A DNA stretch of 64,000 nt. Origin: Nocardia sp. NRRL S-836. Lineage in GTDB: Bacteria > Actinomycetota > Actinomycetes > Mycobacteriales > Pseudonocardiaceae. The stretch is from assembly GCF_001279525.1 (NCBI RefSeq), contig NZ_LGDY01000122.1, forward strand, positions 7,238 to 71,237, written 5' to 3'. The notes below the pieces were generated by a model. The model did no database searches. It saw only the letters and a list, made by a program, of their open reading frames with translations, and was not told the origin of the DNA. Both the position numbers and the translations under genes were made by a program. How positions within the stretch are numbered: the stretch's first letter is position 1; the number at the start of each line of letters is the position of its first letter. This document shows, piece by piece, positions 47,449 to 56,412 of the stretch.

Positions 47449-48351
47449 ATGCTGGATGTGCGGCGCATGCAGGTCCTCAGGGCTGTGGTGACCACGGGTT
47501 CCATCACCGCGGCCGCGACCAACCTCGGCTACACGCCGTCCGCGATCTCCCAGCAGGTCGCGGGCCTGGAGAAGCAGGCGGGCCTGCCGCTGCTCGAACG
47601 CGTCGGCAGGGGCGTCCGCCCGACCGCCGCCGGCCGCCTGCTCACCGAGCACGCCGCCCGCCTCACCGAGCAGCTCGCCGAAGCCGAGAGCGCGCTGACC
47701 GCACTGCGCAACGGCTGCGCGGGCACCCTGCGCGTCCGCTACTTCGCCACCGCCGGCGCCGCCCTCGTGCCACCCGCCGTCGCCCGGTTCCGCGCCGAAC
47801 GCGCCGGCGTCGAGCTCGACCTCAAGCTCGCCGAGCCCATCGACTCCTTCGAGGAGCTCGCCGCGGGCCGCGCGGACGTCGTCATCACGATCCTGGAACC
47901 CGACCAGCCGACGCCGGACGGCGTGATCACGCGCCACCTGCTCGCCGACCCGTTCTACGCCGTCCTGCCGCGCGGCCACGCCCTCGCTCGCAAGCGCGTC
48001 CTGGACCTCGGCGAACTGGCCGACGAGTCGTGGATCTCCGCGGACTGCGGCTCCACCGCGCCGTGTAAGGACCTCGTGCCGAACGCGTGCGCGGGTGCGG
48101 GCTTCGCGCCGCAGATCGTCGTGGAGAGCGACGACTACGCGACCGCGCAGGGATTCGTGGCGGCCGGGCTCGGGGTCACGCTCATCCCGCGGCTCGGGCT
48201 GGAGTACGCGCATCCGGGCGTGGTGCTCCGCAAGGTCCGCAACCCCGAACCGGTGCGGCACATCCACGTCGTCTACCGCGAGGAAGCCGCGTGGAACCCC
48301 GCCGTGATCGCGCTGGCCGAGGCGCTGGAGAAGGCCGCGCGGAACAGCTGA
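47449..48351 (+). CDS. LysR-family transcriptional regulator
   Basis: A 300-residue LTTR. The N-terminal HTH reads MQVLRAVVTTGSITAAATNLGYTPSAISQQVAGLEKQAGLPLLERVGRGVRPTAAG. The C-terminal part is a periplasmic-binding-like effector domain (LRVRYFATAGAALVPPAVARF, VVITILEPDQPTPDGV, GLGVTLIPRLGL). It lies opposite the EamA gene across the palindromic box, the classical regulator/target layout. The effector is unknown, probably an amino-acid-like exported substrate. It converges on the next kinase gene with 4 bases between stops. Confidence 0.94.
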   Translation: MLDVRRMQVLRAVVTTGSITAAATNLGYTPSAISQQVAGLEKQAGLPLLERVGRGVRPTAAGRLLTEHAARLTEQLAEAESALTALRNGCAGTLRVRYFATAGAALVPPAVARFRAERAGVELDLKLAEPIDSFEELAAGRADVVITILEPDQPTPDGVITRHLLADPFYAVLPRGHALARKRVLDLGELADESWISADCGSTAPCKDLVPNACAGAGFAPQIVVESDDYATAQGFVAAGLGVTLIPRLGLEYAHPGVVLRKVRNPEPVRHIHVVYREEAAWNPAVIALAEALEKAARNS

Positions 48352-48355
48352 CCCG

Positions 48356-49999
48356 CTACGCCCCGCCGCCGAACGGCTTGTCGTAGCTGAGCAGGAAGTT
48401 GGCGCCGCGCCACGACAACGAGATCTGGCGCTGCATGTTCGCCTTCGTGCCGTCCTTCTTGGTCAGCTCGAGGTCCACGACGTAGTAGAACTCCTGCCGC
48501 TGGTCGGCGTTCACCAGCTTGGCCTGCTTGTAGGGCGCCCAGAAGGTCTTGAAGCCGCCCAGGCCGCCGGGGTAGTTGGCCTGGAAGTCGGCGTTGCCCA
48601 TCTTCCACGCCTCTTCCGGCGAGCTGGTGGCCAGCTGCAGGTAGGCCTCCAGCAGCGCCTGGCGTTCCTCCGCCGAAGGGCTGGCGCTCCACGCGCCGGC
48701 CTTTTCGAGGATCTTCGGCTTTTCCGTGCTCGTCGGATCGGTGCTGTTCGAGGTCTGCTGCGTGGAGGTGTTCGCGCCGGCGTTGTTGTTGCCGTTGTTG
48801 CCGTTCTCGCCGCCGCCGTTCGAGATCATGCTCGCGAACATGATGCCGACCACCGCCGCGGCCACGATGGCGATCGCGGTGTAGACGGTCGACTTCTTGC
48901 TCTTCGACGACGACAGCGGGGCCGGGCGGGACGGCTTGGGGCGCTGCGAGTACTGCGGCGCGGCGGCCGGGCGGTGTTGCTGCTGCTGGGGCTGCTGTTG
49001 CTGCTGCGCCGGGATCGCGCGCGGCGGCGTGTGCGTGTGCAGGTCGACCCTCGTCGCATTGGGCGGCGGCGGAGGCGGGAGCGCACGGGTCGCGGCCGGC
49101 TGGCGCTGGATCGGGGCGCCGCGCCACGACGGCGGGTGCGTCGGGGCGACCACGGCGGGGGTGAAGGCGGGGGCGGCCTGGCCGTTGGCGACCGAGGCGA
49201 GCGCGTCGCGGGCCTCGACCATGGTCGGGCGCTCTTCCGGCTCCGAGCGCAGCAGGCGCATCAGCAGGGCGGTCAGCGGGCCCGCGTTGCGCGGCGGGTT
49301 GACCTTGCCGGAGGCGACCTTGTGCAGCAGGGCGATGGTGTTCTCGCTCAGGCCGAACGGCGGCTCGCCCTCGATCGCGGCGTACAGCGTGGAGCCGAGG
49401 GAGAACACGTCGGACGGGCTGCCGGGGTCGTAGCCCTTGGCGACCTCGGGGGCGAGGTAGGCGGGGGTGCCGGCGAGCATGCCCGTGGCGGTGACGGTGA
49501 CGTCGCCGGTCGCACGGGAGATGCCGAAGTCGGTGATCTTCACGGTGCCGTCGTCGCCGAGCAGCACGTTGCCGGGCTTGATGTCGCGGTGCACGATGCC
49601 GGCGTTGTGGGCGGCGGCCAGTGCGGAGGCCACCTGCATGCCGATGGAGGCCACGTCGCGCGGCGGCAGCGTGCCGCGTTCGGACAGCACCGCGGACAGG
49701 CTCTTCGACGGCAGGTACTCCATCACGAGCCACGGCTGGCCGTCGTCCTCGGCCACGTCGTAGACCGCGACGGCGTGCGGGTGCTGCAGGCGCGCGGCGA
49801 TGCGGCCCTCGCGCATGGCCCGTCTCTTGGCCTCGTCCACGTCGCCGTCGGCGAGTCCCGGCTGCAGGAGCAGCTGCTTGACCGCGACGGTCCGGTGCAG
49901 GCGTTCGTCGTGTGCGGTCCAGACGACGCCCATGGCACCGCTACCGATGCGCTGGCTCAATCGGTAGCGACCAGCGACCAATCGGCCATCGTCGGTCAC
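48356..49999 (-). CDS. Membrane Ser/Thr protein kinase with Gln/Pro-rich linker and extracytoplasmic domain
   Basis: A 547-residue Hanks-type kinase. Catalytic parts: IGSGAMGVVW, Lys41 in VAVKQLLL, HRDIKPGNVLLG, DFGISRATG and GTPAYLAPEVAKG. A Pro/Gln-rich juxtamembrane stretch with QQQQQPQQQQ follows, then one membrane helix (VYTAIAIVAAAVVGIMFASMI, near 375). Outside are an N/G-rich spacer and a ~120-residue C-terminal domain (SAEERQALLEAYLQLATSSPEEAWKMGN...) similar in plan to that of the kinase at 43540. GTG start at 49999. It belongs with the following kinase and three membrane proteins. Confidence 0.92.
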   Translation of the reverse strand: MTDDGRLVAGRYRLSQRIGSGAMGVVWTAHDERLHRTVAVKQLLLQPGLADGDVDEAKRRAMREGRIAARLQHPHAVAVYDVAEDDGQPWLVMEYLPSKSLSAVLSERGTLPPRDVASIGMQVASALAAAHNAGIVHRDIKPGNVLLGDDGTVKITDFGISRATGDVTVTATGMLAGTPAYLAPEVAKGYDPGSPSDVFSLGSTLYAAIEGEPPFGLSENTIALLHKVASGKVNPPRNAGPLTALLMRLLRSEPEERPTMVEARDALASVANGQAAPAFTPAVVAPTHPPSWRGAPIQRQPAATRALPPPPPPNATRVDLHTHTPPRAIPAQQQQQPQQQQHRPAAAPQYSQRPKPSRPAPLSSSKSKKSTVYTAIAIVAAAVVGIMFASMISNGGGENGNNGNNNAGANTSTQQTSNSTDPTSTEKPKILEKAGAWSASPSAEERQALLEAYLQLATSSPEEAWKMGNADFQANYPGGLGGFKTFWAPYKQAKLVNADQRQEFYYVVDLELTKKDGTKANMQRQISLSWRGANFLLSYDKPFGGGA

Positions 50000-50118
50000 A
50001 GTGTTGCTCCCCGCTGTGCGGTCACTTGCTCTCTGTTCAACGGCTGATCACACGTCTGGGTTCAGATCACCCATCGGTGCGAGTACCCACCTTACGAGAT
50101 AACTACGTTCGAACGCGC

Positions 50119-51438
50119 TCAGGCCGACGGCGGCGGTGCCGTCGTGGTGGTCGTCGTCGTAGTCGTCGACTTCGGCGCGGTGGTCGTCGTAGTCGTCGTC
50201 GTGGTGGTCGTAGTCGTCGTGGTCGTGGTTGTGGTCGTCGTAGTGCTGGACGTCGTTTCGCGCGCCGTCGTTGCCTCGGGCGTGGTCGTCGTCACCTCGG
50301 GTGCGGACGTGGTCGTCGGCACCACCGAGGACGAGCTCACCGGCGGCGCCGACGGGGTCTGCTGCTCTTTCTTGAACACGCCCAGCACCACCATCAGACC
50401 ACCGATGACCAGCAGCAGCGCCAGCACCACCGCCGCGATCACCAGCGGCCGGTTGTCCTGCTGCCTGACCGCGGGTGCCATCGGCGGCGCCGTGCGCGGC
50501 GGAGCGGTCCGCGGGGCCGCGCGGACGATGCGCGTCCGTTCGGGCTCCACGATCGCCGTCGGGTCCGGTCCCGCCACCGCGGCCAGCCCGGTGAACGACG
50601 GCGCGCTGCCGTTCGCCACCGCGGTCAGCAGCTCCCGCGCCTGCGTCATCGTCGGCCGGTCGTCGGGCTCGAAGTTCAGCAGGTACAGCAGCGTGTCGGC
50701 CAGCGGGTGGTCGACGGTCGGCGGGTTGATGCGGCCGGCCGCCACGGCGTGCAGAACACCCAGCGTGTTCTCGCTCACCCCATAGGGCGGTTCGCCCTCC
50801 ATCGCGGCGAACAGCGTCGAACCGAGCGAGTAGACGTCGGAGGCCGGCGTCGGGTCCTGGCCGCGGGCGATCTCCGGCGCGAGGTAGGCGGGCGTGCCGG
50901 CGATCAGACCGGTCTTGGTGACCGTGATGTCGTCGCTGGCCCGCGAGATGCCGAAGTCGGTGATCTTGACGATGCCGTTGTCGGCGATCAGCACGTTGCC
51001 CGGCTTCACGTCCCGGTGCACGATCCCGGCCGCGTGCGCCGCGGCGAGCGCCGCCGCGCACTGGGCGCCGATGCTGGCGACCTCGATCGGGTCCATCGGC
51101 CCGCCCTCGGCCAGCGCGTCGGCGAGGCTGTAGGACGGCAGGTACTCCATGACCAGGCACGGGACGCCGTCCTCCTCGACCACGTCGTACACCGCGATGG
51201 CGTTCGGGTGGTGGAGCTTGGCGGCGATGCGGCCCTCGCGCATGGCGCGCTGGATGGCCTCGTCCTGCTCGACCTCGTCCAGGCCGGGCGCGAGGAGCAG
51301 CTGCTTGATCGCGACCTCGCGGCCGAGGCGTTCGTCGTGGGCGCGCCAGACGATGCCCATCGCGCCGGAGCCGATGCGGTCGAGGAAGCGGTAGCGGTCG
51401 GCGACCACCCGGCCGTCGGTGGCGTCGGACGTCGTCAC
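50119..51438 (-). CDS. Membrane Ser/Thr protein kinase with poly-threonine tail
   Basis: A 439-residue Hanks-type kinase. IGSGAMGIVWRAHDERLGREVAIKQ carries Lys45; also HRDVKPGNVLIA, DFGISRASDD and GTPAYLAPEIARG. One membrane helix is near residues 331-356 (LVIAAVVLALLLVIGGLMVVLGVF). The outside part is not a folded domain but a Ser/Thr/Pro tail with runs of 24 and 9 threonines, a likely O-mannosylation substrate in actinobacteria. It lies 119 bases downstream of the gene order on this strand from the kinase at 48356 and is close to it in sequence. GTG start at 51438. Confidence 0.92.
   Translation of the reverse strand: MTTSDATDGRVVADRYRFLDRIGSGAMGIVWRAHDERLGREVAIKQLLLAPGLDEVEQDEAIQRAMREGRIAAKLHHPNAIAVYDVVEEDGVPCLVMEYLPSYSLADALAEGGPMDPIEVASIGAQCAAALAAAHAAGIVHRDVKPGNVLIADNGIVKITDFGISRASDDITVTKTGLIAGTPAYLAPEIARGQDPTPASDVYSLGSTLFAAMEGEPPYGVSENTLGVLHAVAAGRINPPTVDHPLADTLLYLLNFEPDDRPTMTQARELLTAVANGSAPSFTGLAAVAGPDPTAIVEPERTRIVRAAPRTAPPRTAPPMAPAVRQQDNRPLVIAAVVLALLLVIGGLMVVLGVFKKEQQTPSAPPVSSSSVVPTTTSAPEVTTTTPEATTARETTSSTTTTTTTTTTTTTTTTTTTTTTAPKSTTTTTTTTTAPPPSA
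50140..50250 (-). repeat. Threonine-codon trinucleotide tract in the kinase gene
   Basis: Nine and 24 consecutive Thr codons (mixed ACC, ACG, ACT, ACA), split by Ser-Lys-Pro-Ala. The tract is prone to length change by slippage in multiples of three. Confidence 0.85.
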
Positions 51439-51610
51439 GCGATCACCCCGGCGGTGTGGCGCAGCGATGCCCGTTCGCGCAGCGACGGGGAGAACGCGGT
51501 GGCAGCAGGTCCCACGCTCGTGCTCCTCGTGCGGTAGTCAGCGGTCGTCCGGAGTGCCCGCACAGGGTACCCCTGTCGTGTGCGACCGGTGCGCTACCGG
51601 GGTTGATGCG

Positions 51611-52525
51611 TTACTCAGCCGGTGCGAAGAAGTCGAAGACGCCGACCGTTTGGCCGACCGTGCCACCGACGGTGTTGAGCACCGGGTCGAGCACTCCCAG
51701 GTCGACGCTCACGTCCACCGGGTTCGACGGCGTGGGCAGCGGGTTCGGCGTCGAGCTGGGCGGTGGCGGGGTCGTGGTGCCGCTCGGCGGGGGCGTCGCG
51801 GACGAGGTCGGCGGCGGAGGCGTCTGGCTCGTCGGCGGCGTGCTCGGCGTGGTGGGTGTGGGCTGCGTCTCGGACGACGGCGACGGCGTGCTCACGACCG
51901 GCGGCTGCGTGGGCTGCTGCACCGGCTGCTGGGTCTGCTGCTGCGTCGGGCGCTGCTGCTGCGGCTGCTGGGTGTACGGGGCGACCCTGACCTGCTCGGT
52001 CGTCGGGGCGGCGCTCGCCGTCTCGGTCTCGTCGGCCTGCTGCGTCTTGTTCGACGGCAGCTTCACGACGCCCTCGGTGCCGGTGCTCGCGCCACGCGCT
52101 TGAGCGCGCTCGTCGAACCGCACCTGGGCGAGCGGGCGCTCGTCGGGCGAGGACAGCCAGGAGGAGGCACCGAACGCGACGGTGCCGCAGAGCACCACGC
52201 CACCGCTGGCCGCCACGGCGAGCTTGCCGACGGTGAACCCGCCGCTCTGCGTGTCGTCGGCCCGGCCCTCACGGCGCAGCAGCTCGGTGATGTGCAGCTC
52301 CTTGGCGGGCTGCTTGCGCGGCTTGCTGCCGGGGTGCTTCGGGTCCGGCGTCCGCACCGCCTTGAACTTGATCGTCGGCTCGAAGGCCTCGGGGGTGATG
52401 TCGTCCGTGATCACCGGGATCGGCATGGTCTCTGCCTCGCGGCGAGCGATCAGCTCGGCGACGGACAGCTGCCCGGTCGACTCGGCCGAACCGTTCAACC
52501 GCCGACGATGGTCCTCAATCGACAC
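51611..52525 (-). CDS. Single-pass membrane protein with SVAELI motif and Gln/Pro/Thr-rich exterior
   Basis: A 304-residue protein. The cytoplasmic part (about 1-97) contains the short motif LSVAELIARREAE near residue 20 and a second related LHITELLRREG near 76. One membrane helix follows (LAVAASGGVVLCGTVAFGASSWL, near 100-122). The exterior is disordered: Q/T-rich then P/T/S-rich, ending in a hydrophobic DVSVDLGVLDPVLNTVGGTVGQTVGVFDFF. No enzyme domain is recognised. The motif is shared with the next gene. Their adjacency to the kinases suggests they are regulators or substrates. Confidence 0.75.
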   Translation of the reverse strand: MSIEDHRRRLNGSAESTGQLSVAELIARREAETMPIPVITDDITPEAFEPTIKFKAVRTPDPKHPGSKPRKQPAKELHITELLRREGRADDTQSGGFTVGKLAVAASGGVVLCGTVAFGASSWLSSPDERPLAQVRFDERAQARGASTGTEGVVKLPSNKTQQADETETASAAPTTEQVRVAPYTQQPQQQRPTQQQTQQPVQQPTQPPVVSTPSPSSETQPTPTTPSTPPTSQTPPPPTSSATPPPSGTTTPPPPSSTPNPLPTPSNPVDVSVDLGVLDPVLNTVGGTVGQTVGVFDFFAPAE

Positions 52526-52690
52526 CGCTCGTTCACCCTTCCAGGCTTGTCATGCGCACTGGCGGGACCATGGATACCGAATCGTGACCCGAGATGTAAC
52601 CCCTTCGGGGGATTTTTCACGATCTGACTTCGGTATTCGCGACGAGCGGTCACCGTTCGACTGCGAACGGCGAACTGAGTGGGGCGCGGC

Positions 52691-53524
52691 CTAACTCCGC
52701 TGCGCCGAAAGGACCTCGGTCCCGATGATCCGCGGCTGGGTCGTGTCGGTCAGCCAGAAGAGCTGTTCGATGCGCAGCCAGCTGCCGTTGCGCTCCTGCA
52801 TCGACACCACCGCGAGCACCGAGCCGTCGGGCCGCAGCGAGGTCTGGTCCACGTTGACCGTCTGGATCATGCCCCAGGCCTCGACGAACTCCCGCGGGTT
52901 CGTGCCGACGAGGTCGGGGGACAGCAGCTTGGCCGCCGAGTTCGGCCTGGTCGTGAGCAGCTCGTAGAACCGCTTCACCACGTCCACCTGCGGCTGAGGG
53001 CCGGTCGAGACCAGCGGCGTGGCCGGTTCGGCGGAGGGCTCGCCGGACGGGCCGGTCGACGGTGTGGCCTGCGTCAGCAGCAACGCGGACGGCTGTGGCA
53101 TGGGCACCTCGGGAGCGGTCCGCAGCGGCGTGTGCTCGCTCGGCAGCTGGGCGGACAGGACGTCCGGCCGCAGCGCGCTCGCACCGGACAGCGCGACGGG
53201 GCGTTCGGTGACCGCGATGCCGAAGTTCGGCGGGCGGTTTGCCACGAGGACCGCCGCGCTCACCACCGACGAGATCAGCAGGGCCGCGCCGGTCAGCACG
53301 CCCGCGACCTTGGCCACGCGGCTGTTCCTGGCGCGCCGGCGGCGGCGGGGGCTGACCGGTGCCACGAACTCCGTGGGACCGAGCAGCGACGCGACGAGCG
53401 CGTCGGTCGCCGCCTCGTCGGGGGACGGGATGCGCACCGGGCCGGGCTGTTGCTTGATCAGCTCGGCCACGCTGATCGATCCGGTGCGGTTGTGACGCCG
53501 TCCGGTCGTCGCGGGACGCTGCAC
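52691..53524 (-). CDS. Single-pass membrane protein with SVAELI motif and NTF2-like exterior domain
   Basis: A 277-residue protein. The N-terminus has ISVAELIKQQPGPVR at about residue 17, matching the neighbour at 51611. A basic cluster (SPRRRRRARNSR) precedes the membrane helix (VAGVLTGAALLISSVVSAAVLVA, about 72-95). A Pro/Ser-rich stretch leads to a C-terminal ~110-residue domain (VDVVKRFYELLTTRPNSAAKLLS...GSWLRIEQLFWLTDTTQPRIIGTEVL) with NTF2-like character. GTG start at 53524. The function is unknown. Confidence 0.75.
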   Translation of the reverse strand: MQRPATTGRRHNRTGSISVAELIKQQPGPVRIPSPDEAATDALVASLLGPTEFVAPVSPRRRRRARNSRVAKVAGVLTGAALLISSVVSAAVLVANRPPNFGIAVTERPVALSGASALRPDVLSAQLPSEHTPLRTAPEVPMPQPSALLLTQATPSTGPSGEPSAEPATPLVSTGPQPQVDVVKRFYELLTTRPNSAAKLLSPDLVGTNPREFVEAWGMIQTVNVDQTSLRPDGSVLAVVSMQERNGSWLRIEQLFWLTDTTQPRIIGTEVLSAQRS

Positions 53525-53697
53525 TGTCCTGGCCCTCCGTACTGTCCGTGGTCACCTGAAGACGTACCGTGGCCTCACGCGGCAACGCCAGTTTCTCGGC
53601 CGACTTCAGCCGTACGTGGCGTCCAGCGGGACTCAGGATTCGCTCGAAGGTGTTACCTACTACGGTCGGTAGTTCGGAGCCTGACCTTGAGTGGTGC

Positions 53698-54543
53698 TCA
53701 CCCGCCGGGTTTCAACCGTTCACCGTTGATCAACGGCAGCTCGCCGAGCGTGAAGCTCAGCTCCCGCTTCTCCTGGGCGGTCGAGCCGTCCTTCCTCGTG
53801 ACCTGCAGCAGGCTCACGGTCAGGCCCTTGCTCGGGTCGACCACGATCTCCTTGACCTCGATCAGCGAGATGTCGGCGAGGCGGCCCTCCAGCAGGGTGC
53901 CGGCGTTCGCGCGCACGGTGTCGGTGGTCAGCGCGAACGCGGTGTCCGCGTTCGTCACCATCTGCTGGTAGAAGTTCTCGGTCCGCTGGGCGATCGCCGT
54001 GCCGTCCACGACCGGCGCCTGCGAGACCGGCACCGTCGTGATGACGGGCGGGGCCGGACCGGTCGGCTTGCCGCCGGTGCCGGGGGAGGGGCTGCGGGTG
54101 CCGCTGCTGCGCGGTGCCGCTGAGCCGCCGGTGCCGGGCACCGGCACGGCGTGGCCGGTGTGCGCGGCGGAAGGCCGGTCGCCGGTGGTCGACGGACTGG
54201 TGGCGGTCGTCAGCGCGGAGATCAGCGGCACGTCGGAGGGGTAGCCCGGCAGGCCGATCCGCTCGACCTCGCCGCCGCCGCTGACGAGCTTGGCGGCGGC
54301 GACGCTCAGCCCGACCAGCACGAGCACCGAGGACACGACGGCGAACCAGGCCGCTCGCTTCCACGTGCGCGGCGGCGTGACGGACGCCGGGACCATGCCG
54401 ATGTTGAACTTGCGCAGCCCGTCGGTGTCGGTGAGCGGGTCGATCGGACGGCTGCGGGGCAGTGGGATGCGGTCACCCCCGACGACGGGTCGCTGGTGCG
54501 CGACACCGACGTCGACACGATGTTTGCCCGGCTGTTCGTCCAT
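53698..54543 (-). CDS. Single-pass membrane protein with NTF2-like exterior domain
   Basis: A 281-residue protein. The ~60-residue cytoplasmic N-terminus is polar. A membrane helix (AAWFAVVSSVLVLVGLSVAAAKLV, about 64-87) and a Pro/Ser/Gly-rich linker follow. The C-terminal ~100 residues (RTENFYQQMVTNADTAFALTTDTV...KEIVVDPSKGLTVSLLQVTRKDG...GELPLINGERLKP) resemble the exterior domain of the previous gene and of two nearby kinases. The SVAELI motif is absent. ATG start at 54543. The intergenic region to the previous gene is 173 bases, with a short inverted repeat ACTAC-N5-GTAGT (53659-53673). Confidence 0.75.
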   Translation of the reverse strand: MDEQPGKHRVDVGVAHQRPVVGGDRIPLPRSRPIDPLTDTDGLRKFNIGMVPASVTPPRTWKRAAWFAVVSSVLVLVGLSVAAAKLVSGGGEVERIGLPGYPSDVPLISALTTATSPSTTGDRPSAAHTGHAVPVPGTGGSAAPRSSGTRSPSPGTGGKPTGPAPPVITTVPVSQAPVVDGTAIAQRTENFYQQMVTNADTAFALTTDTVRANAGTLLEGRLADISLIEVKEIVVDPSKGLTVSLLQVTRKDGSTAQEKRELSFTLGELPLINGERLKPGG

Positions 54544-54645
54544 CCCGACACCCCTCTGCGATGCAACCAGGGTAGGGCCGTTCAGACGCGCGAAACCAAC
54601 CTGAAGGGGTAATTCAAGACGAGTGACACCCGTAAGTGTGAACTT

Positions 54646-54972
54646 CTACCGGGGCGGCAGCTGAGCTTGCCCGCCGTTCAACTGCTTGTGCGTGCGCTGC
54701 ACGCCATTCAGCGCCGCGAGACCGCTGCCGCCGGCGATCAGCGCACCGATGACGTCGGCGCTGAGGGTGTCACCGTTGGTGATCAACAACCCGATCACCG
54801 CACCCGCGGTGGTGATGATGGCGGTCTTCCAGCGCGCGCGGACGAACTGCGCGACAGGTGCTCCGGCGGCGCCCTTCTTGCCGGCGGCCGAACCGAGCAT
54901 GCCCAGGTATGCGTCGTGTGCCAAGGCGGCGAGCAGGCCGGCGATGGCGATGAGTGCGGCGATGAGGCCCAT
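54646..54972 (-). CDS. Small membrane protein, unknown
   Basis: A 108-residue protein. It has a hydrophobic N-terminal helix ([25 protein letters not shown]), a basic middle (FVRARWKT), a second helix ([14 protein letters not shown]) and a third weakly hydrophobic segment ([17 protein letters not shown]). It looks phage-holin-like or like a small structural membrane protein, but no family is recognised. It is divergent from the HDAC-like gene with 63 bases between starts. Confidence 0.6.
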   Translation of the reverse strand: MGLIAALIAIAGLLAALAHDAYLGMLGSAAGKKGAAGAPVAQFVRARWKTAIITTAGAVIGLLITNGDTLSADVIGALIAGGSGLAALNGVQRTHKQLNGGQAQLPPR

Positions 54973-55035
54973 GCCTCCAGTGTGCCCCCAGATTTTTTCG
55001 GTGGACCATCCGTGATCGCCCTGATATCGAGTGGC

Positions 55036-56094
55036 GTGGACATGTTCTGGCACGACGACTGCCTTGAGCACGACGCCGGCGAGGGCCTGTGGGAGCTGCC
55101 CGGCTCCTGGCCGTGGCTGGACGTCGCCGAGCCGCACCCGGAGAACGCGGCACGGTTGCGCACGTTCCGGCACGCGCTGACGCACGGCCCGGTGGCCGGG
55201 CACCTGAAGTGGCACGAGGGCCGCCATGCGTCCGTCGACGAGCTTCTGCGCGTGCACACCGCTGAGCACCTGGACTCGTTGCGCGTGTCCGCGCGTGTGC
55301 CGCTGGAGGTGAACACGGTCGTCGGGCCGGAGACGTGGGGCGCGGTGTGCGCGGCGGCAGGGACGTCGCTGGCCGCCTTGGAGTCCGGTGCCCCGCTGGC
55401 GTACGCGCTGGTGCGGCCGCCCGGTCACCACGCGCAGCCGTCGATGGCGGACGGCTACTGCTTCGTGAACAACGCCGCACTGGTGGCCGAGACCGCGCGC
55501 CGTCAGGGGATGCGGGTCGCGGTGCTGGACTGGGACGTCCACCACGGCAACGGCACCCAGGAGGTGTTCTACGACCGCCCGGACGTGCTGACGATCTCGG
55601 TGCACATGCGGCACGGCGCGTGGGGCCCGAACCATCCGCAGACGGGCGCGCCCTCGGAGGTGGGCGCCGACGGCCGGAACGTGAACATCGAGCTGTCGCT
55701 GGGCGCGGGCGACACGGCGTACCTGCGCGCGTTGGACGAGATCGCGCTCCCGTTGCTGCGCGACTTCGCACCGGACCTGCTGGTGTGCGCGTCCGGGTTC
55801 GACGGGTCGGCGTTCGACCCGAACGGCCGGCACAACCTCACCGCCGCCGGGTACCGGGAAATCGGGCGGCGGGTGGCCTCGTTCGGAGCGCGGGTGGTGC
55901 TCACCCAGGAGGGCGGCTACCTGCGCGGGTACAGCGCGTTGTGCCTGCACGCGCTGGTGGAAGGCCTGTTGCTGCTGCCGGAGCCGTTGCTGGCGGACCC
56001 ACTGGCCTACGTGCCGGACGACAGTCAGCTGGTGGACGCCGACTTCGCGCGGGTGCTCGCGGCCCTGCGGCCTTTTTGGCCCGGCGTCCTGTGA
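55036..56094 (+). CDS. HDAC-family (class II-like) amidohydrolase
   Basis: A 352-residue zinc deacetylase of the arginase/deacetylase fold. It has [20 protein letters not shown] with the His-His pair, the zinc ligands in [17 protein letters not shown], and the Asp in [19 protein letters not shown]. The [21 protein letters not shown] segment is also typical. Bacterial members act on acetylpolyamines or similar amides; this one is not further assignable. The start is GTG 55036 or ATG 55042; upstream in-frame codons overlap the divergent gene. A hairpin overlaps the stop codon. Confidence 0.92.
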   Translation: MDMFWHDDCLEHDAGEGLWELPGSWPWLDVAEPHPENAARLRTFRHALTHGPVAGHLKWHEGRHASVDELLRVHTAEHLDSLRVSARVPLEVNTVVGPETWGAVCAAAGTSLAALESGAPLAYALVRPPGHHAQPSMADGYCFVNNAALVAETARRQGMRVAVLDWDVHHGNGTQEVFYDRPDVLTISVHMRHGAWGPNHPQTGAPSEVGADGRNVNIELSLGAGDTAYLRALDEIALPLLRDFAPDLLVCASGFDGSAFDPNGRHNLTAAGYREIGRRVASFGARVVLTQEGGYLRGYSALCLHALVEGLLLLPEPLLADPLAYVPDDSQLVDADFARVLAALRPFWPGVL

Positions 56095-56103
56095 CGCCGG
56101 GCC
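56078..56103. terminator. Bidirectional hairpin at the HDAC-like stop
   Basis: GGCCCGGCGTC / GACGCCGGGCC, 11 bp with loop CTGT. The plus-strand stop codon lies within it, preceded by a TTTTT run. It ends 10 bases before the aroQ stop on the minus strand. Confidence 0.8.
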
Positions 56104-56112
56104 GGTGGCGTC

Positions 56113-56370
56113 CTACCTGCCGAGCGGGCCGCGGCCCATCTTGAGCAGGGTCAGCGCGAGGTCCTTGCCCTCGGGGCCCAGCGGCTTGTAGCGGTTGAGC
56201 ACGTCGATCTCGCGGTTGTGCACGATCTTCGTGCCGCCGGCCGCCATCCGGGCCGCGCCGATGATCTTGGAGATCTCGACCCTGCGCTGGATCAGCCGCA
56301 GTATCTCGGCGTCCAGGTGGTCGATCTCCTCGCGCAGCTCGTTGATGTCGGGTGCGGTGGTGGATTCCAT
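56113..56370 (-). CDS. aroQ: Chorismate mutase, AroQ type (Rv0948c-like)
   Basis: Converts chorismate to prephenate, the branch to phenylalanine and tyrosine. The 85-residue all-helical protein has INELREEIDHLDAEILRLIQRRVEISKIIGAARMAAGGTKIVHNREIDVLNRY, with the conserved Arg/Lys of the AroQ site, and a short C-terminus GRGPLGR. It is the intracellular, signal-less form, expected to be activated by DAHP synthase. Its neighbour uvrD1 is divergent, as in mycobacteria. The gene is preceded by a leader peptide and an attenuator-like hairpin, implying control by Phe/Tyr supply. Confidence 0.95.
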   Translation of the reverse strand: MESTTAPDINELREEIDHLDAEILRLIQRRVEISKIIGAARMAAGGTKIVHNREIDVLNRYKPLGPEGKDLALTLLKMGRGPLGR

Positions 56371-56412
56371 CGTGGTGACCTCTCGACTCTTCGAGTCCTG
56401 GCCCGGAAGCAG

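Noticed and set aside
50040..50260. GTCGTC-rich stretch first considered as a CRISPR or minisatellite
   Set aside because: It is the threonine-codon tract of the kinase gene; there are no spacers.
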